In this document: in pieces, positions 32,734-41,356 of the stretch
Layout of the letters: the number at the start of each line of letters is the position of its first letter
How positions within the stretch are numbered: the first letter of the stretch is position 1
From: Lacticaseibacillus daqingensis
GTDB lineage: Bacteria > Bacillota > Bacilli > Lactobacillales > Lactobacillaceae
Direction: 5' to 3'
DNA length: 48,701 bases
NCBI RefSeq assembly: GCF_003946115.1
Contig: NZ_RHOH01000015.1
Coordinates: forward strand, 1-48,701
Notes under the pieces: model-generated
Told to the model about the DNA's origin: nothing
The model's database searches: none
The model's input: only the letters and a program-made list of their open reading frames with translations
Translations under genes and position numbers: made by a program

Positions 32734-32770
32734 TAGCCATCTGGCCAAGCGTTGGCGGATGGCTATGTTT
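32734..32770 (+). terminator. Intercistronic hairpin, possibly a partial terminator
   Basis: TAGCCATC and GATGGCTA with inner GCCAA/TTGGC, followed by TGTTTGTT. It lies between the IIC and GH1 genes and may lower downstream expression or mark an RNA-processing site. Confidence 0.5.
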
Positions 32771-32796
32771 GTTCACGCGACAATGACAACTGATAA

Positions 32797-34266
<1,470 letters not shown>

Positions 34267-34269
34267 ACG

Positions 34270-34578
34270 ATGGCAAAAGTAACGATTATGCTGGCCTGCG
34301 CGGCCGGCATGTCCACCAGCTTGCTGGTGTCCAAAATGAACAAGGCCGCAGAAGCGAAGGGCGTTGACGCGCACATTTTCGCCATTCCGGCCAGCGACAT
34401 TGACAACAAGATGACGAGTGACCACCCGGATGTCCTGCTGCTCGGCCCACAGGTGCGCTACATGGAGGCGCAAGTGCGCGGCCGCGTGGATGTGCCGGTG
34501 GCCGTCATCAACATGCAGGATTACGGCATGATGAACGGTGAAAAGGTGCTGACCAGCGCGCTTGACTTGCTGGCTTAA
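34270..34578 (+). CDS. PTS IIB, lactose/cellobiose family
   Basis: A 102-residue IIB. Cys10 in IMLACAAGMSTSLLV is the phosphorylated residue. Later DVLLLGPQVRYM is typical of CelA-type IIB. It passes phosphate from a IIA to the sugar carried by the IIC of this operon. The gene starts three bases after the GH1 stop. The matching IIA (CelC/LacF type) is absent from the operon and from the whole window. Confidence 0.93.
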   Translation: MAKVTIMLACAAGMSTSLLVSKMNKAAEAKGVDAHIFAIPASDIDNKMTSDHPDVLLLGPQVRYMEAQVRGRVDVPVAVINMQDYGMMNGEKVLTSALDLLA

Positions 34579-34602
34579 CGAGAGAGAAAGCGGGAATGAG
34601 AC

Positions 34603-35529
34603 ATGACGAATTACGTGGCCTTTGACATCGGCGGCACCAACACGCAGTACGCGCTGGTGACCGACACCGGGGCGCTGCGCGACCAAGGCAGTTTTCCCAC
34701 CGGCCAGATGCGCCAGGACAACCTGAATGCGCTGGTCAAAACCGTGGCCCGCTACCAGGCCGACGCGGACATTGCCGGCATCGGCGTCAGCGCGCCCGGC
34801 ATCATCACCAAAGACGGCTACATGATCACCGGCGGCGCCGTCATGAGCCTTTACGAGTTCCCGCTGGCCCAGACCCTGAGCGACATGCTTGACCTGCCGG
34901 TGCACGTCGAAAATGATGCGAACGCGGCGGCCATTGCCGAGCACTGGCTCGGCAACGCCCAAGACGTCAGCGATTATATCTGCCTGGTGCTCGGCACTGG
35001 GATCGGCGGCGGCATCGTGCTGAACAACGCTGTGTACCGCGGTGCGCACGGGATGGCCGGTGAAATCGGCTGGAGCATCACCCACGACCTCGATTACACG
35101 CACAACTTTGAGGCGGCCTCGCTGAACTTTTCCGCCGCCGTGGTATCTGGCCTGGTGCGCCGCTACAACGCTAGCCTGGCGCAGTTTTCGCCGATGGCCC
35201 AGCCGCTGGCCGACGCCGCGGACATTCTGGCCCTGGCGCATGAGCACGACCGCATCGCCAGTCCGATTTACCGCCAGTACCTCGATGACGTGACCGTGAT
35301 GCTGTTGAACCTGATCGGCACGCTGGACCCTGAACGGATCCTGATCGGCGGTGGGATCTCCGCCAACGATCGCTTCATGGCCGAGCTGCAGGTGCACTTT
35401 GACGAGTTCATCGCGCGCCACGAAAGTCTCAACCGCGTCAGCCCACGCCTTCACTTCAAGCTGATGCCGGCCGGGCTGCGCAACAATGCCGGCCTGATCG
35501 GCGCCGTGTACCCCCTAACACAGGCCTGA
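34603..35529 (+). CDS. ROK-family sugar kinase (beta-glucoside kinase-like)
   Basis: A 308-residue ROK kinase. The ATP phosphate loop is VAFDIGGTNTQYALV, the sugar/base region is ENDANAAAIAEHWLG, and GTGIGGGIVLNNAVYRGAHGMAGEIG is the second ATP motif, seen in parts. The CxCGxxGC zinc motif of most ROK glucokinases is missing; after AGEIGW the sequence runs into THDLDYTHN. This resembles the BglK-type kinases encoded with beta-glucoside operons, so it may phosphorylate glucose released by the GH1 enzyme or unphosphorylated beta-glucosides. AGAGAAAGCGGGAA provides a weak ribosome-binding site. Confidence 0.87.
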   Translation: MTNYVAFDIGGTNTQYALVTDTGALRDQGSFPTGQMRQDNLNALVKTVARYQADADIAGIGVSAPGIITKDGYMITGGAVMSLYEFPLAQTLSDMLDLPVHVENDANAAAIAEHWLGNAQDVSDYICLVLGTGIGGGIVLNNAVYRGAHGMAGEIGWSITHDLDYTHNFEAASLNFSAAVVSGLVRRYNASLAQFSPMAQPLADAADILALAHEHDRIASPIYRQYLDDVTVMLLNLIGTLDPERILIGGGISANDRFMAELQVHFDEFIARHESLNRVSPRLHFKLMPAGLRNNAGLIGAVYPLTQA

Positions 35530-35534
35530 TGACG

Positions 35535-35571
35535 ACACCCATCCCGCACACCTCCCGCGGGGTGGGTGTTT
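35535..35571 (+). terminator. Terminator of the beta-glucoside operon
   Basis: ACACCCATCCCGC pairs with GCGGGGTGGGTGT, followed by TTTGTG. The T-run is short. Confidence 0.8.
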
Positions 35572-35651
35572 GTGCGTACGTCTTGACACGATGGGCAGCC
35601 GCGCCCCAAAGCGGTATACTTGAGCCGACTTCAGTTCAAGGAGGGATCTAG

Positions 35652-36230
35652 ATGGCCACCAAGACCCAACAGCGTATCACCGAAGCCACCAAGCAGCTGG
35701 TGGTGGGGACCCCATTTAGCGAGATCAACGTCACCAGCATCATGAAAACGGCCGGGCTAAGGCGTCAGACCTTCTACGATTACTACCGCGACAAGTACGA
35801 TGTGCTGGGCGACATTTACCAGCACGAAATCGACGCCGCGGTGCAGTACTGCGGCAATTACCGCTATTGGCCGCGCACGCTGCACACGATGCTCGCGTAT
35901 TTTGCCACCAACGCCGCGTTTTACCGCGTGGCCCTGGCCATTGACGAGCAAAATGCGCCGGAGGACGTTATCCTTGGGCACCTGCAACACATGATCGGGC
36001 AGATCCTGCACGACATGGGAGCGGCCGAAACGGTCACCGTGGATGAGGTCTACATCGCCTTTTTGCAGGGGATGCTGAGCCACGCGTTCGTGGCCGCCCT
36101 CAAGGCCTGGCTCAACGACCTCAAGCGGCCGCCGGTGACCACGCTTGAGGCGCAGCTGAGCACCTTTTTGACCGATGGCTTCAACGGCTTCTTGGCCCGC
36201 GCCAAGCATCCGATCGCCTTGGCCCAATGA
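35652..36230 (+). CDS. TetR-family regulator
   Basis: A 192-residue TetR/AcrR regulator. The N-terminal HTH runs TQQRITEATKQLVVG to INVTSIMKTAGLRRQTFYDYY, with the recognition helix in LRRQTFYDYY. The C-terminal half resembles the DhaS-like ligand-binding type (TetR_C_8). CAAGGAGGG precedes the ATG. Upstream, TATACT (35613-35618) and an imperfect inverted repeat CTTGAG...TTCAAG (about 35619-35641) could hold its own operator. The divergence-free neighbour downstream, a Rossmann oxidoreductase with its own ribosome-binding site, is a likely target. Confidence 0.87.
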   Translation: MATKTQQRITEATKQLVVGTPFSEINVTSIMKTAGLRRQTFYDYYRDKYDVLGDIYQHEIDAAVQYCGNYRYWPRTLHTMLAYFATNAAFYRVALAIDEQNAPEDVILGHLQHMIGQILHDMGAAETVTVDEVYIAFLQGMLSHAFVAALKAWLNDLKRPPVTTLEAQLSTFLTDGFNGFLARAKHPIALAQ

Positions 36231-36233
36231 CCC

Positions 36234-36264
36234 AACGGACAGTTCGCGCGAACTGTCCGTTTTG
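36234..36264 (+). terminator. Terminator of the tetR gene
   Basis: AACGGACAGTTCG and CGAACTGTCCGTT form a perfect stem, ending in TTTT. Confidence 0.9.
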
Positions 36265-36373
36265 CTTACTAAAAAGCAGTGGTAGGCTAGCCTTGTGAAT
36301 CGGTAAGTGGCCTCGCGCCACATGATCAAGCACGCAGTTCCCGCTTGGGCCGCGCGCTGAAAGGAAGGCTATC

Positions 36374-37015
36374 ATGAGTAAAATTTTAATTCTGGGCGCC
36401 CACGGGCAGATCGCCCGTCTGGCCACCCACCAACTGCTGACCACCACGGATCACCAGCTGCGTCTGTTTTTGCGCCGGGCCAACCGGCTGACGGCGACGG
36501 ATGTCACACGTGAAACGATCATTGAAGGGGACGCCAGCAACCCACTGAGCCTGCAGGCCGCCATGGCCGGTGTCGACGTCGTGTACGCCAATCTGGCCGG
36601 CCACAACATCGCCGCGCAGGCCAAGGCCGTGGTTCAGGCCATGGACGCCGCTGGGGTGCGGCGGCTGATCTGGATCTCCACCCTCGGGATCTACGACGAA
36701 GTGCCAGGCGCGTTCGGCCGCTGGAACCACCAGCAGCTGGACGGCGGGTACCTGGAGCCTTACGCCGCGGCCGCTCAGGTGATCGAGGCCAGCGACTTGG
36801 CCTACACCATCATCCGCCCGGCCTGGCTGTCCAACCGCGACCTCGTCAGCTACGAGCTGACCCAAAAGGGTGAGCCGTTCAAGGGCACCGAGGTTTCGCG
36901 CAAGAGTATCGCCGACCTCGTGGTGCGCTTGATCAACCACCCCGAGCAGGCGGTCCGCCACTCGCTGGGGGTCAACCAGCCCGACACGGATGGGGATAAG
37001 CCGTCGTTTTACTGA
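36374..37015 (+). CDS. NAD(P)-binding atypical SDR (NmrA-like) protein
   Basis: A 213-residue Rossmann protein. The nucleotide-binding loop is ILGAHGQIARLATHQL, with FLRRANRL after strand 2 suggesting an NADP(H) preference. Motifs VVYANLAGHNIAAQAK and LIWISTLGIYDEVPG follow. It lacks the YxxxK pair in standard spacing and belongs with atypical SDR proteins that bind NAD(P) and may act as quinone or flavin reductases or redox sensors. AAAGGAAGG precedes the ATG. It sits behind a TetR gene, an arrangement often seen for stress-inducible reductases. Confidence 0.85.
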   Translation: MSKILILGAHGQIARLATHQLLTTTDHQLRLFLRRANRLTATDVTRETIIEGDASNPLSLQAAMAGVDVVYANLAGHNIAAQAKAVVQAMDAAGVRRLIWISTLGIYDEVPGAFGRWNHQQLDGGYLEPYAAAAQVIEASDLAYTIIRPAWLSNRDLVSYELTQKGEPFKGTEVSRKSIADLVVRLINHPEQAVRHSLGVNQPDTDGDKPSFY

Positions 37016-37030
37016 AACGGGAATAAAGCG

Positions 37031-37137
37031 GGCCAGCCTCGCGTGTGAGGCTGGCCGGCGAATCAAATCTGCCGGCCATGACCGATAAGCGTCATGGTTG
37101 GCGACCCAGCTAGGTCATTTGGTGACCTAGCTTTTTT
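37031..37137 (+). terminator. Two successive hairpins after the SDR gene, second a strong terminator
   Basis: GGCCAGCCTC/GAGGCTGGCC (37031-37056) forms a perfect stem without a T-run. AGCTAGGTCA/TGACCTAGCT (37108-37132) is perfect and followed by TTTTTT, so it is the functional terminator. Confidence 0.88.
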
Positions 37138-37189
37138 CTGCAATCACTGTGTTTTGCACCGCGCATATAAGAAAACCGATATCACTTTA

Positions 37190-37216
37190 TTAGCACTTGA
37201 ATTCCGATAGTGCTAA
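37190..37216 (+). promoter_or_regulatory. CIRCE-like element (HrcA operator)
   Basis: TTAGCACTT (37190-37198), nine bases, TAGTGCTAA (37208-37216). The 9-9-9 geometry and eight of nine positions in each arm match the CIRCE consensus TTAGCACTC-N9-GAGTGCTAA. The arms stay complementary to each other. A consensus TATAAT lies at 37246-37251, 30 bases downstream, leading to the small gene at 37294. Confidence 0.82.
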
Positions 37217-37293
37217 TTTCTTGCGCCATCCCCCATGAAACGCGTTATAATGAGGCCGTGCAACAAAGTAAATAGACAATGGAGGGAATTATC

Positions 37294-37512
37294 ATGGCAG
37301 CAGATGTTGAAAAGACGTTAGTGCTTGATGAACCTATGAACACGGTGTTCGACTGGAGCGACAGCGAGACCCCGGTTCGCGACGCATTGTGGAATTACTA
37401 CATGGAGCAAAACAGCCGCGATACCATCAAGACTGAGGAAGAAATGAAGCCAGTCCTAGACATGTCCGATGATGACGTGAAGGCACTGGCCGAGAAGTTG
37501 CTGAAGAAGTAG
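37294..37512 (+). CDS. Small acidic protein behind a CIRCE element
   Basis: A 72-residue acidic protein I do not recognise. It is predicted soluble, with a helical C-terminus ([16 protein letters not shown]) and a central [22 protein letters not shown]. No cysteine, signal peptide or membrane segment is present. ATG 37294 follows GGAGGG at 37281-37286; an ATG at 37279 lies before that site and is unlikely. The upstream CIRCE-like operator and TATAAT point to HrcA repression, that is, induction on heat or protein-folding stress. It is monocistronic with its own terminator. A small chaperone-like or adaptor role is a guess based only on regulation. Confidence 0.78.
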   Translation: MAADVEKTLVLDEPMNTVFDWSDSETPVRDALWNYYMEQNSRDTIKTEEEMKPVLDMSDDDVKALAEKLLKK

Positions 37513-37526
37513 CGTCTCGCCCCCAG

Positions 37527-37556
37527 GCACCCAGCGAAAGCTGTGGTGCTTTTTTT
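37527..37556 (+). terminator. Terminator of the small acidic gene
   Basis: GCACCCAGC-GAAA-GCTGTGGTGC with a single bulged T, followed by seven T. Confidence 0.9.
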
Positions 37557-37623
37557 GATGTGTGTAGACTGGCAATCAGGCGCTCTGAATAGCCACCAGC
37601 TCGTGCAGCGCTTGCCGCCGCAG

Positions 37624-37652
37624 TTGACGCCTCTGCCAGGATTGCGTAGGAT
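37624..37652 (+). promoter_or_regulatory. Promoter of the deformylase-like gene
   Basis: TTGACG (37624-37629), 17 bases, TAGGAT (37647-37652), ending 26 bases before the start codon. Confidence 0.7.
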
Positions 37653-37678
37653 GAAGGGACCACACAAGGAGGCGCATC

Positions 37679-38089
37679 ATGATTCGAGCGATTAACCGCG
37701 ATCAGACCCTGCTGGCCCGGCCGAGCCGGCTGGCGACACCCAAGGATGCGGCGGTCATCCAAGACCTCAAGGACACGCTGGCGGCCAACCGCGCGGGGTG
37801 CGTTGGCATGGCGGCCAACATGATCGGTGTGTCGGTGCGCGCCATCATCGTGGCGATGGGGCCGCTCAACGTGCCGATGGTGAACCCGGTCATCACGGCC
37901 AAAACGGGCCCGTACCAGACACAGGAAGGTTGCCTCTCGCTTTTGGGCGAGCGGCCGACGACGCGGTACGAAACCGTCACCGTGCACTTTTTGACCGAGC
38001 AGTTCCAGCCGCAGACACAGACCTTCACCGGCTTTGTCGCGCAGATCATTCAACACGAGGTGGATCACTGTGAAGGCATCGTGATCTAA
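37679..38089 (+). CDS. Peptide deformylase-like protein with variant active site
   Basis: A 136-residue member of the peptide deformylase family, shorter than housekeeping Def. Metal-binding motifs are intact: QEGCLSL with the Cys ligand, and IIQHEVDHCEG with the HExxH pair. Motif 1, normally GLAAPQIG, reads GMAANMIG, so the conserved Gln that stabilises the transition state is replaced by Met and the preceding Pro by Asn. Activity on formyl-Met is therefore uncertain. AAGGAGG precedes the ATG, and it has its own promoter. A second, standard def gene would be expected elsewhere in the genome. Confidence 0.85.
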   Translation: MIRAINRDQTLLARPSRLATPKDAAVIQDLKDTLAANRAGCVGMAANMIGVSVRAIIVAMGPLNVPMVNPVITAKTGPYQTQEGCLSLLGERPTTRYETVTVHFLTEQFQPQTQTFTGFVAQIIQHEVDHCEGIVI

Positions 38090-38093
38090 CGCA

Positions 38094-38131
38094 AACGGCG
38101 CCGTCCCCGATCGAGTGGGGGCGGCGCCGTT
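38094..38131. terminator. Bidirectional terminator between convergent genes
   Basis: AACGGCGCCG pairs with CGGCGCCGTT around an inner TCCCC/GGGGG stem. T-rich sequence follows on the plus strand and an AAA on the other side. It separates the deformylase-like gene from the convergent DUF554 gene. Confidence 0.82.
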
Positions 38132-38138
38132 GTCTCTT

Positions 38139-38819
38139 TTAGAAAAAGTGCATCAGGATGAAAAACACCGGCGGCACCGCCAGCGCAGGCAACAGGTTCA
38201 GCGTGCTGATCTTGGTCAGCCCCAGCAGGTTGACACCCGAAGCGAAGATCAACACGCCGCCGACCACGGACAGCTCCGTGATCAAGGCACTTGAGATGGT
38301 GCCGCGCAACAGCAGCGTCAGCAGGTAAATGCTGCCTTGCCAGGTGAACAGCACCGGCGCCGCCAGCATGATGCCCAGGCCAAACGTCGAGGCTAAGACG
38401 ATGGCGGTGATGAAATCCAGCGTGCCGTTGGTGAACAGGAAGGTGTAGTCGCGGTTCAGCGCCGCCTGCATCGGTCCGACAATGGACAGTGTGCCGATGC
38501 AAAATAGTAAGATGGCGGTCGCCAACCCCGAGGCGAGCTGTGACTGGGCGTGTCTGCGGTGCATGAGCCCGTCAAAGCGCGCCTCAAGGTCCAACGCCTG
38601 GCCGATCACCGCGCCAAGCGCGAGGCTGGCCAGGAACAGGACGGGGTACTTGCTGTGCGGCATGGCCTGAATGGCGGTATTGGCGCCCAGCACTAGGACG
38701 GCCAGGCCCATCGCCTGCATCAGGATGGTGTGAAATTTGTCGCCGATGCCACGCTTGAACGCGGCGCCGATCGCCGTGCCGCCAATAATCATGGCGGTGT
38801 TAAACAGGGTTCCCCACAT
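38139..38819 (-). CDS. DUF554 membrane protein
   Basis: A 226-residue membrane protein with about seven hydrophobic segments. The start MWGTLFNTAMIIGGTAIGAAF and the sequence FCIGTLSIVGPMQAALN are the DUF554 (YdfK/YqgA) signature. Function is unknown; transport has been suggested for relatives. ATG 38819 follows GGAGG. The open frame extends another 39 codons upstream without similarity and is rejected as the start. Confidence 0.87.
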   Translation of the reverse strand: MWGTLFNTAMIIGGTAIGAAFKRGIGDKFHTILMQAMGLAVLVLGANTAIQAMPHSKYPVLFLASLALGAVIGQALDLEARFDGLMHRRHAQSQLASGLATAILLFCIGTLSIVGPMQAALNRDYTFLFTNGTLDFITAIVLASTFGLGIMLAAPVLFTWQGSIYLLTLLLRGTISSALITELSVVGGVLIFASGVNLLGLTKISTLNLLPALAVPPVFFILMHFF

Positions 38820-39265
38820 ACTGCTACCTCCGGTGTCGTATTGCTCCATTGTACGCTTTGTGGCGGGGCGGTGGTGGGGGAAATTGGGCGGGTGGCGCAG
38901 ACCATCAAAAAAGCCCAGCAAGGCTGGGCCGGTCAACTCACGTCAGGCGAACCTGACACACGGGCGTCAACACGCTGGTCGATGGATCAGCGCTGGGGGG
39001 TGACACCCGCGGAATCGTTATGCAATGACAGTGTCATTATAAGCCTAGCTGGTCATTCCGTAAACCCTTGCACACTGGTTGCAAAGGAACATAAAAAACA
39101 TTGGTCCCATCAAATAATGACCAATCGCGGCCACACCCAAGCCATAGACCGTCCCGATTGCATGAAAATTGCCGGAATTGGTGCCCTTGATTCACCCACA
39201 CACCGCAGGCTCCTGCACGGTTGCGGTCTCGGGACGACCCGTGATTCGGAAATTGTTCCGTGTCT
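38820..39265. other. Gap with a 15-base palindrome, no supported gene
   Basis: Open frames here lack ribosome-binding sites and protein-like composition. The clearest element is AATGACA-G-TGTCATT (39024-39038), a perfect inverted repeat around one base and related to the TGACA-N-TGTCA at the toxin-antitoxin promoter. No obvious promoter or gene is attached to it. Confidence 0.5.
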
Positions 39266-39299
39266 AGCGCGGGGTGTTATGCTAGCGGCACCCCGCGCT
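39266..39299. repeat. GC-rich 11-bp inverted repeat
   Basis: AGCGCGGGGTG (39266-39276) and CACCCCGCGCT (39289-39299) are perfectly complementary, with a 12-base loop. There is no T-run on either side. It lies just beyond the yxeA terminator and could be a backup structure. Confidence 0.7.
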
Positions 39300-39303
39300 G
39301 GGC

Positions 39304-39332
39304 CAAAAAAAGATCAGCACTGGGCTGATCTT
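39304..39332 (-). terminator. Terminator of the yxeA-like gene
   Basis: On the minus strand AAGATCAGC pairs with GCTGATCTT, followed by TTTTT. Confidence 0.9.
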
Positions 39333-39339
39333 GGTCGGG

Positions 39340-39714
39340 TTATTGAATTTTGGCGAGCGCCTTGGCAGGAATCGCGCTGGCCTCGACATAGTTCGGGCCT
39401 TCAAGCACGCGCTTCTTGCTGATCTTGGCCTTGATGTACTTGCCCACGGTCAGGGGCTGAGGATCCTTGCCGGTCACTTCGAAGGTTTGGGTCTGGGTCG
39501 TCCCGTCGGCCATCACAAAATCAAAACTGTAATTATATGAGTAGTAGCCTTTTTGGACAACGCCCTGGTTGTCAACGGTTTCCTTTTTTTCTGGGGTCGT
39601 CGTGACTTTGGCGTAGCCGACCGTTCCGGTGTAGGTGTCATTGTAGTATTTAAAGCCGAACCAGCCACCGGCCAGCACGAGGACCAGGAGCAAAATGCCA
39701 AGAATCTTTTTCAT
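39340..39714 (-). CDS. YxeA-family (DUF1093) protein
   Basis: A 124-residue protein with one N-terminal hydrophobic segment (KILGILLLVLVLAGGWFGF), so membrane-anchored or secreted. The remainder is a small beta-rich domain: YTGTVGYAKVTTTPEK, GYYSYNYSFDFVMADG and YIKAKISKKRV fit the YxeA/DUF1093 family. In this family the domain adopts an OB-like fold; its role is unknown, sometimes linked to antimicrobial-peptide stress genes. ATG 39714 is preceded by ATGAGGC. It is monocistronic with a terminator eight bases after the stop. Confidence 0.83.
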   Translation of the reverse strand: MKKILGILLLVLVLAGGWFGFKYYNDTYTGTVGYAKVTTTPEKKETVDNQGVVQKGYYSYNYSFDFVMADGTTQTQTFEVTGKDPQPLTVGKYIKAKISKKRVLEGPNYVEASAIPAKALAKIQ

Positions 39715-39863
39715 GGGTCAATGCCTCATTTCTTATTCGATGTTTTTATGATAGCCCGTTCGCGGTGACGATACCAGCGCTTTCGCCTTCCAGTTTTGTC
39801 ACCTAGTGGTGGTCAAACCGCCACGGGGCGATTACAATGAAGCAATCGGAGGTGTTTCTGAAA

Positions 39864-40706
39864 ATGACTCAGCGACCTGCAGTGCTACTCAGTGAGGACC
39901 TCAGCGGCGTGGGCGGGGTCTCGATGACGGCCGCCTTGCCGCTTCTGACGGTGCTTGATGTGATGCCGTGCGCGCTGCCCACGGCGCTGCTGTCCACGCA
40001 CACCGGTGGGCTCGGGGCCAACACGATGCTGGACCTCGCACCGGCGATGCCGGGGATCCTCACGCATTGGCAAACGCTCGATCTAGCCGTTCAGGCCGTG
40101 GTGATCGGCTACCTGAGCCAGCCGGCAATGGCCGTGTGGCGGCAGTGGTTACCGCGGGTTCAGGCGCCGTTGCGGCTGGTCGACCCGGTGATGGGAGACC
40201 ACGGCCGGTTGTACCGCGGCTTTGATGCCGCCGCAGTGGCATCAATGCGCCAGCTGGTGCAACACGCCACGCTGATCACGCCCAATGTGACGGAGGCCCA
40301 GGCGCTACTCGACCAGCCCCTGACGGCGGGCCCGTGGCCCGTGGCCCAGGCCCAGCAGCTGGCCGCGGCAGTGGCGGCGCGCTTCGGCGTGGCGGTGGTG
40401 TTGACGGGCGTCCCGCTGGCAGATGGGGCGCAGGCCGTGGTGGGCCACACCGCCGCCGGGGCCTTTACCCACACCTTGGTGCCGGTGCCGGGGGACTATT
40501 TTGGCACCGGCGATATTTTCACCAGTGTGCTGGCTGGGGCCCTTGTGCGCGGGCAGGCGCTGGAAGCGGCCGTGACCTTGGCCGAGACGTTCATTCACAA
40601 GGCGCTGGTGGTGACCCACCGGCGCCGGCTCGACCCACGGCTGGGCGTTGCGTATGCGGCGGCCTTGCCGTGGTTGCTGACCCAGATACCCCCACAGGAG
40701 GATTAA
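39864..40706 (+). CDS. Pyridoxal/pyridoxamine kinase-like protein, ribokinase family
   Basis: A 280-residue ribokinase-fold kinase. It opens with VLLSEDLSGVGGVSMTAALP and has VDPVMGDHGRLYRGFD and LITPNVTEAQALL. The anion-hole and catalytic Asp lie in DYFGTGDIFTSVLAGAL. These features match PdxK/PdxY and ThiD-type vitamin kinases, and the DxxGxG start resembles pyridoxamine kinase. It would trap imported B6 vitamers as 5'-phosphates. ATG 39864 follows GGAGGT with a rather long spacer; ATG 39837 is possible but lacks a site. An ECF S-component gene starts two bases after the stop, supporting vitamin salvage. Confidence 0.83.
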   Translation: MTQRPAVLLSEDLSGVGGVSMTAALPLLTVLDVMPCALPTALLSTHTGGLGANTMLDLAPAMPGILTHWQTLDLAVQAVVIGYLSQPAMAVWRQWLPRVQAPLRLVDPVMGDHGRLYRGFDAAAVASMRQLVQHATLITPNVTEAQALLDQPLTAGPWPVAQAQQLAAAVAARFGVAVVLTGVPLADGAQAVVGHTAAGAFTHTLVPVPGDYFGTGDIFTSVLAGALVRGQALEAAVTLAETFIHKALVVTHRRRLDPRLGVAYAAALPWLLTQIPPQED

Positions 40707-40707
40707 A

Positions 40708-41253
40708 ATGACTCATGCACACCGACTGCGCCGCTTAATTATGACGGGCTTGATGGCCGCCATTATCTTCATTGGGATCTCGTTGCTGCGGATCCCACTC
40801 CCGGCTTTAGTCGGCCGGCCCTTCATTCACTTTGGCAATCCGCTGATGATCCTGGCCATTCTGTGGCTTGGTGGCGGTTATGGCTTTGTCGCTGGGGCGA
40901 TCGGGCTGGGCGGGTTCGACCTGCTCAACGGGTACGCCGCCACGAGCTGGCTCACGGTGCTTGAGGTGGCCGTGATGGCCGTGGTGCTGACGCAGGCCAG
41001 CCGCGCGCTGAAGCTGCCGGATCACCCGCGGCGCATCGTCGCCATCGGGGTGATCGGCGGGCTGACCAAGCTGGTCACGTCGTATTTGGTCGGCATCGTT
41101 GAGGCACTGATGGTTGGCACCAAGGCCACGGTCGCGATGGTCGCCGCGTTTTTGAGCCTGCCGGCGACCGCCATCAACTCGGTGGCAACAGCCATCATCG
41201 TGCCGGTGCTGTACCTGGCGCTCAATGCGCTGGTGCGCCGGCGCCTGCAGTAA
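40708..41253 (+). CDS. ECF transporter S-component, probably for vitamin B6
   Basis: A 181-residue membrane protein with about six helices and the S-component pattern LIMTGLMAAIIFIGISLLRI near the N-terminus and GGGYGFVAGAIGLGGFDLLNG in the middle. It would bind a vitamin and dock with the shared EcfAA'T energising module, encoded elsewhere. Adjacency to a PdxK-like kinase suggests pyridoxine/pyridoxamine (PdxU-type). Thiamine-precursor or hydroxymethylpyrimidine S-components are the alternative. CAGGAGG precedes the ATG. A terminator follows shortly after the stop. Confidence 0.83.
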   Translation: MTHAHRLRRLIMTGLMAAIIFIGISLLRIPLPALVGRPFIHFGNPLMILAILWLGGGYGFVAGAIGLGGFDLLNGYAATSWLTVLEVAVMAVVLTQASRALKLPDHPRRIVAIGVIGGLTKLVTSYLVGIVEALMVGTKATVAMVAAFLSLPATAINSVATAIIVPVLYLALNALVRRRLQ

Positions 41254-41270
41254 ACCGAGTGCCACAGCGG

Positions 41271-41296
41271 GGCCGCGCAATGCGGCCTTTTTTTTT
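41271..41296 (+). terminator. Terminator of the kinase/ECF operon
   Basis: GGCCGC-GCAAT-GCGGCC followed by nine T. Confidence 0.92.
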
Positions 41297-41356
41297 GACT
41301 GAAAATGAGTACACCGTGAGAAAAGTGTGATAGGGTAGCTCTACGGAGGTGAGGAC

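Noticed and set aside
37294-37512. The small acidic protein as an antitoxin or phage protein
   Set aside because: No toxin partner, no DNA-binding motif and no phage genes nearby; the CIRCE-like operator argues for a stress gene.
38730-39422. A 230-codon plus-strand frame spanning the gap before yxeA
   Set aside because: It overlaps the DUF554 and yxeA genes antisense and crosses a terminator and a GC-rich hairpin. It has no ribosome-binding site and no protein-like composition.
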